This document shows, in pieces, positions 53,001-61,178 of a stretch of DNA of 64,000 nt. How positions within the stretch are numbered: position 1 is the stretch's first letter; every line of letters begins with the position of its first letter. This DNA comes from Anaeramoeba ignava (lineage: Eukaryota; Metamonada; Anaeramoebidae), in the NCBI GenBank assembly GCA_028826165.1, contig JAPDFW010000068.1:259001-323000 (forward strand), read 5' to 3'. The notes beneath the pieces are model-generated. The model saw only the letters and a program-made list of their open reading frames with translations, did no database searches and had not been told where the DNA came from. A program made the position numbers and the translations under genes.

Positions 53001-54170
53001 TAAAATTAATTTATAAAATTAAAATTCATTTATAAAATTAATTTATAAAATTAAAATTAAAATTAATTTATAAAATTAAAATTCATTTATAAAATTAAAA
53101 TTCATTTATAAAATTAAAATTAAAATTAAAATTAAAATCAAAATTAAAATTAAAAAAGAAACATGGAAAAGGCAAATTAATTTCAAATCAAGAATATTAT
53201 GATGGAAATTGGGAATATAATTGTAAAAATGGAAAAGGATTAATGGTTTGGAAAGATACAAAATGGTATGATGGAGAATGGAAAAATAATTTAAGACATG
53301 GAAATGGTATTTATGTTAATGGAAACTATAAATATACTGGAAGTTGGGAAAATAATCTCCCAAATGGAAAAGGTGAACTTACTTATTATGCTCGTCCTTT
53401 ACAAAATAATTTTTCTCAGAATGATTTAATTCTTGATGAAAAAGAACCAGAAGTTATTGAAAAAATTATTGGTAATTTTACAAATGGAAAACCAAACCAT
53501 CAAGTTAAATATTATTTTCCAAAAAGATATCGATTTGAAGGCGAAATGAATATGGGAAAGGTGAATAAAATTAATTTACAAAATTAAAATTCATTTATAA
53601 AATCAAAATTATAATTAAAATTAAAATTAAAATTAAAATCAAAATTAAAATTAAAATTAAAATTAAAATTCAAATTAAAATTAAAATCAAAATTAAAATT
53701 ATAATTAAAATTAAAATTCATTTATAAAATTAAAATTATAATTAAAATTAAAATTAAAATTAAAATTATAATTAAAATTAAAATTAAAATTAAAATTAAA
53801 ATTATAATTAAAATTAAAATTAAAATTAAAATTATAATTAAAATTAAAATTAAAATTTAAATTTAAAAAGAAAAATGGAGAAGGAACATTATTTTTTGAT
53901 AATGGAGGAAAAGCAACATTATATTGGAATCAAGAAATACCAAATTATGAAAAAAGTACGAAAATGGAATTCATTTCAAAAACAGGATTATTTAGATTAA
54001 ATTATGATCCATCAGGAGCAGTTTCTGAACATGTAACAATTAGAAAAGAAGAAAATAATACAATATTTGAAAGACAAAGAGATGATACAGTTCAAAGAAT
54101 AAGTGAACATTTTGATCAATGGTTAATTCCTCATCATTTATCTTTTATTAATCAATGCAATTGGTTTTAA
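50026..54170 (+). CDS. RGS-RhoGEF(DH)-PH-MORN multidomain signalling protein
   Basis: Exons 50026-50985, 51059-52834, 53159-53560 and 53871-54170 join in phase 0 into 1,145 residues. The head is basic and N/Q/E/S-rich (about residues 1-260). An RGS domain follows (TFDSILEHKISLAYFKQFL, CEENILFWEAVRQYQEIF, continued in exon 2). Then comes a DH domain (TIFQTIYSREKNYMDSLSKL, LFPVYQQYF) and a PH-like segment near residues 590-720. About ten MORN repeats complete it (FEGEYVDGKKEGKGII, YQGEFKNNMFHGDGTI, YYEGNWENDMRNGFGK, YTGSWENNLPNGKGEL). The MORN pattern continues cleanly over each splice junction, which confirms the exons. Family knowledge: RGS domains speed G-alpha GTP hydrolysis, DH-PH activates Rho-type GTPases and MORN repeats can bind membranes. 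A link from heterotrimeric G protein to Rac/Rho at a membrane is inferred. Confidence 0.9.
52835..53158 (+). repeat. Repeat-filled intron in the MORN region
   Basis: A 324-bp intron of TTCATTTATAAAATTAAAA units, GT at 52835 and AG at 53158. Same repeat family as the VPS24 and eIF2-alpha introns. Confidence 0.85.
53561..53870 (+). repeat. (AAAATT)n intron in the MORN region
   Basis: A 310-bp intron of AAAATT hexamers with ATAATT variants and two TTCATTTATAAAAT units. Confidence 0.85.
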
Positions 54171-54891
54171 TTTGGATTTGATTTGATTTAATTTGATTTT
54201 AATTTGGTTTAATTTGGTTTAATTTGATTTGATTTAATTTTAATTTGATTTAATTTGGATTTTGTTTTTGATTTAATTAAATTTAATTAAATTTTAATTT
54301 GAATTTGATTTGATTTGATTTTGATTTGATTTTGAATTAAATTTAATTTGATTTAATTTGATTTAATTTGATTTGATTTGATTTGATTTGATTTGATTTG
54401 ATTTGATTTGATTTTAATTTGATTTGATTTGATTTGATTTGATTTTAATTTGATTTGATTTTAATTTGGATTTTGTTTTTGATTTAATTAAATTTAATTT
54501 GATTTAATTTGATTTGATTTGATTTGATTTGATTTGATTTTGATTTGATTTAATTTGATTTGATTTGATTTGATTTGATTTAATTTGGATTTGTTTTGAT
54601 TTTAATTTTAAAAGTTAAATAAAAAGTAAAAGAAATTTTTGCTTTTTTTATTAATTTTTTTGGTGAATTTTCGCAATTTAAATTTTTGATTTGTTTTTTT
54701 GTTTTAAATTAAATTTTTGATTTGTTTTTTTGTTTTAAATTAAATTTTTGATTTGTTTTGTTTTAATTTAAAATTTTTTGTGTTTTTTTTTCGTTATTTT
54801 TTTATTTTTCATTTTTTATTTTTCATTTTTTTCTTTTCAATTATTATTTTTTTATTCTTTTTAAAATATTTTATTTTTTCCACAAATAAAA
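54171..54891. repeat. (GATTT)n array and upstream region of the beta-helix gene
   Basis: Pentamer TTTGA and hexamer TTTAAT repeats (54171-54600) are followed by three copies of an AAATTAAATTTTTGATTTG-type segment (54690-54760). Then come TTTTTCATTTTTTATTTTTC elements (54800-54835) before the ATG at 54892. Confidence 0.75.
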
Positions 54892-56712
54892 ATGAACATT
54901 AATTTAAATGAAATAATTGTGAATCAACAACCAAATCAAAATATATCAACACGAACATTTCGAACAATAACAGAAGCATTAAAAGAAGCAAAAGCAGGAG
55001 AAATAATAAAAATAATGGCAGGAAACTACAAAGAAAGCATTGTCATCACACAACCAGGGATAATGCTGACAGGACCAGATGATCCAAACGAGGAAGTTAT
55101 TGTAGAAAACAATAACGAGAAAAGCACGATCATTTTCAATTCAGTTTCGGCAAGAATTTCAAAAATCACGATCAAGTTTTCGAACGAGAACGAAAATTCA
55201 GATCAAATTTCAGATTCTCTAAGAACACAAGAGTTCTCAACATTTATGAGTAAACAAAGTACACGGTCAAAAGGCGTAGATGACGAAAATACAAGCAACA
55301 AGCCAAGTGTGTATTCCCAGTTTCCGAGCAGGGCAAATGACTCGGATTTTGAGAAGGGTTTTGGAAGACAAGGAACGAACAGTAAATTCAGCACAAGCAT
55401 TGCAGCAGAAAAACTAAGCAACATCAACACGGGCGGTAATGCCAATGGAGGGATTATTCTAGACGACTCTGAAAGCGAGCAAGATGACGAAAATAATCTC
55501 GACCAAAAAAGTGTCATCCAAATGAACATACAAGAACAGCATAAGGGGTTCTTGAATATCCAGCGCGAATCCGATTCGGAGGATTCTGACGACAACATCA
55601 GTGTTGTGCTTAATATAAAAAGAGACTATCCAAAACGATATGAGAAGCCAAAATTGTTTAGACGCGTAAGATTCCACAAATCCGCTATTTTGGCGAGATC
55701 AGGAAAATTGCAAATTGATTCATGCAAGATTTACTCAAGCACTTATGGCATCGTTGTGGAGAGAAATTCCAGCGTTGTTCTAAGAAGCAACAAGTTTCTC
55801 GGATGCAAAAAAACCGCTGTTTTGTTTAATAACTCAAAAAACTCAACAATCCAAAATAATTTCATTTCCAAATGTTTTCATGGGATTGATTTGTTCGATT
55901 GCGAAAATATCAAAATTTCAAGCAATAAAATAGGCAACTGCGAAAATGGAATATTTTCTACTGGCGGAGGAATGTTTAAAATTGAGCAGAACGACATTTT
56001 CCAAAATAACACAAATGGAATCGAAATTCAAAATCAATCGAATCCATCAATTATTTCAAACACGATATTTAAAAATGGACTTGGAATAAGCATCTCAAAA
56101 AACGGTCTCTCAGTGATATCACGGAATGAGATCGAAAGCAACAAAACGGGCATCAAAATCGCGGATGAAAGCAGTCCCGTTATTTCAGAAAACAAGATCT
56201 TTTCAAATTCAGAAACAGGGATTTTTATCACAAATAAAGGCCAAGGAACAGTCAAAAAAAATACCATCTTTTCAAACAACTCAAACGGAATCGAGATTGT
56301 CAATTATTCGCAGCCACTTGTCAGCAACAATGAAATATACAAGAACAAGAAAAACGGCTGCGCAATTTTAAACAATGGAAATGGATCTTTTGACAAAAAT
56401 GATATTTATGAAAATAATTTTTCGGGAATTGCCATTCAGGACAGTTCTAATCCAACAATCACTAATTGTACCGTTAGAAATAACCAAGAATCTGGAATTG
56501 TTATATTCGCAAATAGCAGTGGAATCATCCAAAAATGTGCAATTTTTGAAAATCATTTGTATGGAATCATGATTGATCATGAATGCACCCCAAATATTCA
56601 ACAAAATATCATCTCTGCAAATAAAAAAGGTGCTATTCAAGCTCTTTCAGGAAGCAAAGCTAAATTATCTGATAATGAAATGAAAAAAGATGCTAATTGT
56701 AATTTGATGTAA
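54892..56712 (+). CDS. Right-handed parallel beta-helix (PbH1) protein
   Basis: An uninterrupted single-exon ORF of 606 residues. The N-terminus (RTITEALKEAKAGEIIKIMAGNYKESIVI) is the usual entry to a pectate-lyase-like helix. An acidic Ser-rich insert (residues about 100-230, with DDSESEQDDENN) is followed by some 14 rungs of the form N.I..N...GI.I.....P.I..N.I, for example HGIDLFDCENIKISSNKI and NGIEIVNYSQPLVSNNEIY. No signal peptide is seen, so it is probably intracellular, like the FBXO11/SHCBP1 type, although no F-box is visible. Codon use contains many C/G-ending codons, unlike the neighbours. Function is not known. Confidence 0.85.
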   Translation: MNINLNEIIVNQQPNQNISTRTFRTITEALKEAKAGEIIKIMAGNYKESIVITQPGIMLTGPDDPNEEVIVENNNEKSTIIFNSVSARISKITIKFSNENENSDQISDSLRTQEFSTFMSKQSTRSKGVDDENTSNKPSVYSQFPSRANDSDFEKGFGRQGTNSKFSTSIAAEKLSNINTGGNANGGIILDDSESEQDDENNLDQKSVIQMNIQEQHKGFLNIQRESDSEDSDDNISVVLNIKRDYPKRYEKPKLFRRVRFHKSAILARSGKLQIDSCKIYSSTYGIVVERNSSVVLRSNKFLGCKKTAVLFNNSKNSTIQNNFISKCFHGIDLFDCENIKISSNKIGNCENGIFSTGGGMFKIEQNDIFQNNTNGIEIQNQSNPSIISNTIFKNGLGISISKNGLSVISRNEIESNKTGIKIADESSPVISENKIFSNSETGIFITNKGQGTVKKNTIFSNNSNGIEIVNYSQPLVSNNEIYKNKKNGCAILNNGNGSFDKNDIYENNFSGIAIQDSSNPTITNCTVRNNQESGIVIFANSSGIIQKCAIFENHLYGIMIDHECTPNIQQNIISANKKGAIQALSGSKAKLSDNEMKKDANCNLM

Positions 56713-57662
56713 ACACTGTCATTTCGACTTGGAAATCTAAATTCCCAAAAAAAAAATTTACACAAAAAAAAAATTCACAAATTTCTTACTTTAATTAATT
56801 GGTTATAGTTATTTTTGTTTTTTTTTTTTTCCATTTGTTTATTTTCTTGTTTTTTCTTATGGTGTTTTGATACAAAAAATGAAGAAATCAAATTCAAAAT
56901 CAAAATCAAAATCAAAATCAAAATCAAATTCAAAATCAAAATCAAAATTCAAAATCAAAATTCAATATGAAAATTAAAATTCAATTCAAAATCAAAATTC
57001 AAAATCAAAATCAAAATCAAAATCAAAATCAAAATCAAAATTGAAATTCAAAATCAAATTTAAATTCAAATTCAAAATCAAAATCAAAATCAAAATCAAA
57101 ATCAAGATCAAATTCAAAATCAAAATTAAAATGAAAATGAAAATGAAAATGAAAATGAAAATGAAAATGAAAATCAAAATCAAATTCAAATTCAAAATCA
57201 AAATCAAAATTAAAATGAAATTTAAAATCAATTTCAAATTCAAAATGAAAATCAATTTCAAAATCAAAATCAAATTTAAAATCAAAATCAAAATCAAAAT
57301 TAAAATGAAATTTAAAATCAATTTCAAAATGAAAATGAAAATCAATTTCAAAATCAAAATCAAAATCAAAATCAAAATCAAAATCAAAATGAAAATGAAA
57401 ATGAAAATCAAAATCAAATTTAAAATGAAAATGAAAATGAAAATGAAAATCAAAATCAAATTTAAAATCAATTTCAAAATTCAAATTCAAAATCAAATTG
57501 AAAATGAAAATGAAAATCAAAATCAAAATCAAATTCAAAATTAAAATTAAAATCAAAATCAATTTCAAAATCAAAATCAAAATCAAAATCAAAATCAAAA
57601 TCAAAATCAAAATCAAAATCAAAATCAAAATTAAAATTGAAATTAAAATTAAATTGAAAGAA
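56713..57662. repeat. Convergent spacer with (AAAATC/AAAATG)n array
   Basis: T/A-rich 3' flank to 56880, then about 770 bp of AAAATC, AAAATG and AAATTC hexamers to 57650. Open frames of 94-238 codons on both strands (Lys/Ile, Phe/Asp, Ile/Leu strings) are artefacts of the repeat. The same hexamers encode the N/Q/E tract of the armadillo gene at 61200-61580. Confidence 0.85.
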
Positions 57663-59040
57663 TTATTTTTCTTGTTCATCTTTATTGATAATTTCATTTT
57701 CTTGTTCAAATCTAATATAATTAATATTATCAAAATTTGCTTGATTTTCAACAGAAATTTTCAATTTCGAAAATTCTTCTAAAGAACAAACTTTTATAAT
57801 AGGATATTCAATGATTGTTTTAAATCTCAAATTGTATTGAATTGATTTTTTTGGTTCTAATTCAAAAAAAGCAGGATCATTTGCCTTATTTTTTTTTTAA
57901 TGAATTTTGATTGATTTTGATTTATTTTTTTTTTGATTTGAACAAAAATAAGAAAAATAAGAAAAATAAGAAAGTTTGTTCAATTGATTTTAAATTAAAA
58001 AATATTTTTTTTTACAGGTCTTTCTTCTTGTTTTATCAAAAATTTAAATTTATCTAAATTTTCAATAATTTGATTTTTTGATTTAATTTCTTGTTGTTTT
58101 TCAAGTGCATTTTTAAATACAATTTCTAATTCTAAATTTTCATCAATTCTTGATTTTTTTTGATTTTTTTTTTTGTAAATGAAAAAAAGTGGAACAAAAT
58201 TTATTTTTTCTTTTTTAAAAAAAAATCTTACTTATGTAAAAGAAATTTTGATTCTTCAATTTCAAAACAAATTGTCCAAAAAATTTTGTTTAATTTTTTG
58301 TTTAAATTTGTTTGATTTTCTTTTCTTTTTTTCATAGAAGAAGGAAGAATTAATAAACGAATTTGTTGATTTTGTGCTTTTTTTATAAGTTTTTGAAGAA
58401 AAAATGGTAATTTTCTGATTTGATTATTTGGTTTTGATTTAAGAGTTTTTTGTCTTTTCATAACAAATTCACATTCTTCAAGGAAATTAATATCTAAAAA
58501 ATTAAAATTAAAATTTAAAAATTAAAATCGGATAAAAATTAAAATTAAATTAAAATTAAAAATTAAAATTAAAATTTAAAAATTAAAATCAAAATTAAAA
58601 TTAAAATTAAAATTAAAATTAAAATTAAAATTAAAATTAAAATTTAAAATTAAAATTAAAATTAAAATTAATATTAAAATTAAAATTAAAAATCAAAATT
58701 TAAAATTAAAATTAAAATTAAAATTCAAATTAAAATTAAAATTAATATCAAAATTCAAATTAAAATTAAAATTAAAATTTAAAATCAAAATTAAAATTAA
58801 AATTAAAATTTAAAATTAAATTTCTTGTTAAAATGATTTGAGATTTCTACCACTAAAAAAATTATTTTCATCAAAATTTTTTAAAGAAATATAATCTGTT
58901 TTTGATCTTTTTCCTGAACAATTAAATTTTGCTTTATGTTCTTGATAACATTTTAAACTACAAGTATGCATTCCACAACTAGGACAAGTATATTTAGATT
59001 TTTCTTGACAAATTTCACAAATAAATTTATTTTCAGACAT
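57663..59040 (-). CDS. BCD1: Box C/D snoRNP assembly protein BCD1/ZNHIT6-like
   Basis: Exons 58851-59040, 58232-58493, 58016-58148 and 57663-57884 join in phase into 268 residues. The N-terminal zf-HIT domain has all its Zn ligands: CEIC, CPSC, CSLKC, then HKAKFNCSGKR. Downstream FSDINFLEEC, the LILPSSMKKRKENQTNL segment and the W.I.FEIE strand match the conserved body of BCD1. The C-terminal LEPKKSIQYNL...IIEYPIIKV completes it. BCD1 helps load Snu13/NOP58 on Box C/D snoRNAs in the nucleus; this is family knowledge. The first donor is at 58850, not at the in-frame stop beyond it. Introns 1 and 3 are A/T-rich, and intron 1 carries AAAATT hexamers. Confidence 0.88.
58494..58850 (-). repeat. 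(AAAATT)n intron 1 of BCD1
   Basis: A 357-bp intron of AAAATT hexamers with AAAATC and ATTAATATC variants, GTAGAA donor and TTTAG acceptor. Confidence 0.8.
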
Positions 59041-59146
59041 TTTATAAAAAAAAATAATTGAAAAATGAAAAATGAAAAATGAAAAATGAAAAATGAATAA
59101 TGAATAAAATTTTTTTTCATTTTTTTCTTTTTTGAAAAATTTAAAA
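59041..59146. promoter_or_regulatory. 106-bp bidirectional promoter region, BCD1 / RCC1-BTB
   Basis: Between two divergent ATGs. Five tandem TGAAAAA units (59058-59100), read as TTTTTCA towards BCD1, are followed by TTTTTTTTCATTTTTTTC (59111-59128) oriented towards RCC1-BTB. Compact divergent spacing and the two oriented elements suggest a shared promoter. Confidence 0.5.
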
Positions 59147-60994
59147 ATGAATTTATTTGATAATCAAAAGAATGAAATTATATTTTTTGGAAGAAATGAA
59201 TATCCAACATTTTATAAAAATAAATCAAATGAAATTAAAAATCCAATTCAATTTAAATTTGAAAATGAAAATGAAAATGAAAATGAAAATGAAAAAGAAA
59301 ATGAAAATGAAAATGAAAAACAAATTAAACAAATTTTATCAGGAAAACTTTCAATAGTTTTCCTTTTTAAAAATGGAAAAGCAATAGAATATTTAAGAAA
59401 TTCAAATTCAAACCAAAAACCTCAAAAAATTGAAATGAAGAAAATTCAAAAAGTATCTGTTGGTTGGCAAAATGAAGCTATTTTAACTTCAGAAGGAAAT
59501 GTACTTGTAAAAGGTGAAAGCATTAGCTTTGATTATCCAAATCAATTTATCAATATTTCATCATTAATTGAAGATCCAAATGATAGAACAATTCAAGATA
59601 TTGTTTCTGGATACAGTTCAATTTACTTATTAACTTCAAATCATAATGTTTATGGAATTGGTTCAAATGAATATGGTCAACTTGGTTTTGATTCTGATTC
59701 ATTGTATCAAAAAACAGAAAAACCAATTTTAATGATGAAAAATGTTTCTAAAATATTTTCAGGAAATTCTTCAAAATGCGTTTTTCTTTTAAATTCAAAT
59801 CAAGAATTATTTGGATGTGGATATAATCAATATGATCAAATTGGATTAGGGAAATCATTTATAGGTGCGAAAATCAAAAAATTAACCAAAATTCCAAATA
59901 TTCCAAAAGGTAAAATAATTGATATTAAATGTGGAGCTGCTTATTCAATAATGCTGATTGAAGATGAAAATGAAAATGAAAATCCAAAAAGAAAACTTTA
60001 TTCATGTGGAGAATATCGATTTAATGGACTTGGCAAAAATCTATATACTGACGAATTTACTGAAATCAAATCACCTTTATTTGAAAATGATAATATTCTT
60101 GATTTTTCTGTTACATACAATCATACTTTGATTTTAACTGAAAAAGGGAAATTAATAGGTTTCGGGAGTAACTGCTTTGGAGAATTAGGAATTGGAAATA
60201 CAGAAGATCAGAAAAATCCTATTCAAATTGAACTTCCTAAATTAAGATTTAATGAAGATATTTCTAATTATCATATTTATTGTGGTTATCATAGATCATT
60301 TCTTTATTATTCTCCTTCTTTTTCCAATCTTGAAGAAGATTTGATAAAATTATTTGGAAGAAAAGAATTTTGCAATATTTCATTTAAAACCGAAAATGGA
60401 GAAATAATCAAAGCTCATAAATTAATATTGAAATATAGATTAAAAGATCAAAATGAAAATCAAATTGAAAAACTTAAAGAAATTATTTCAAAAAAATCAA
60501 TTAAAGAATCAAATCAAATATTTGAAATGATTTATTCAAACAGAATAATAAATCCAAAATTATATTCAGAAATTAAAGAAATTATAAATTCAAATGAAAA
60601 AATTGAAGAAACAATGAAAAGAATTTATTTAAATGAAAATGAAAATAATTTTATTATTGAAAGAAAAGAAAAACAATATAAATTTCCTAAATTAATATTA
60701 ATAATGAGAAGTGAATTATATCGAGGAATGTTTTTATCTGTAACTGAAGATACTTCTAATAAAGTTACAGATTATAGTGAATTAAGTAATAAATCATTTC
60801 AAATATTTGAATATTGGATTTATTCAAATCAAATTAAAAAAGGAATTCAAATTACACAAGAAATAATTGATGAAATTAAAATTGGAATTGATTATTTTCA
60901 ATTAAATCAAACAAATCCAAATTTATTTGATTTATTAATTAGGAAATTTAAAAAACAACAAAGAAAGGCTTTATTTTCCATTTTATTCATATAA
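59147..60994 (+). CDS. RCC1-repeat / BTB protein
   Basis: The start is the ATG at 59147; an upstream TTG in frame is not needed. The single exon gives 615 residues without interruption. The first two thirds carry RCC1 blades (VYGIGSNEYGQLGFD, ELFGCGYNQYDQIGLGK, LYSCGEYRFNGLGKN, LIGFGSNCFGELGIGNTED), with an N/E-rich insert near residues 40-60. The C-terminal third is a BTB-type region interrupted by a long Lys/Glu/Asn linker: EFCNISFKTENGEIIKAHKLIL first, then KFPKLILIMRSELYRGMFLSV and FEYWIYSNQI. RCC1-BTB proteins are expanded in several protists and are thought to act as ubiquitin-ligase adaptors. No GEF activity can be claimed from the sequence. It is a relative of the genes at 41934-44655 and 63732-64000. 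Confidence 0.88.
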   Translation: MNLFDNQKNEIIFFGRNEYPTFYKNKSNEIKNPIQFKFENENENENENEKENENENEKQIKQILSGKLSIVFLFKNGKAIEYLRNSNSNQKPQKIEMKKIQKVSVGWQNEAILTSEGNVLVKGESISFDYPNQFINISSLIEDPNDRTIQDIVSGYSSIYLLTSNHNVYGIGSNEYGQLGFDSDSLYQKTEKPILMMKNVSKIFSGNSSKCVFLLNSNQELFGCGYNQYDQIGLGKSFIGAKIKKLTKIPNIPKGKIIDIKCGAAYSIMLIEDENENENPKRKLYSCGEYRFNGLGKNLYTDEFTEIKSPLFENDNILDFSVTYNHTLILTEKGKLIGFGSNCFGELGIGNTEDQKNPIQIELPKLRFNEDISNYHIYCGYHRSFLYYSPSFSNLEEDLIKLFGRKEFCNISFKTENGEIIKAHKLILKYRLKDQNENQIEKLKEIISKKSIKESNQIFEMIYSNRIINPKLYSEIKEIINSNEKIEETMKRIYLNENENNFIIERKEKQYKFPKLILIMRSELYRGMFLSVTEDTSNKVTDYSELSNKSFQIFEYWIYSNQIKKGIQITQEIIDEIKIGIDYFQLNQTNPNLFDLLIRKFKKQQRKALFSILFI

Positions 60995-61178
60995 TTTCTT
61001 TTCTTTTTCTTTTTCTTTTTCTTTTTAAAAAATTAAAACAAATTATTTTTTTTCATTTTTTTCATTTCAATAAAAAAAAGAAATTTCAATTTAGCAAATA
61101 TTTTTTATAAATAAATTATTATAAAAACAAATTTACTTTAATTATTAAATTCAAATTATATTCCAAAAAAGAAAAAAA

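Noticed and set aside
56992-57751. Frames of 161-238 codons on both strands
   Set aside because: AAAATC/AAAATG satellite; true coding on the minus strand is only the BCD1 C-terminus up to 57663-57884.
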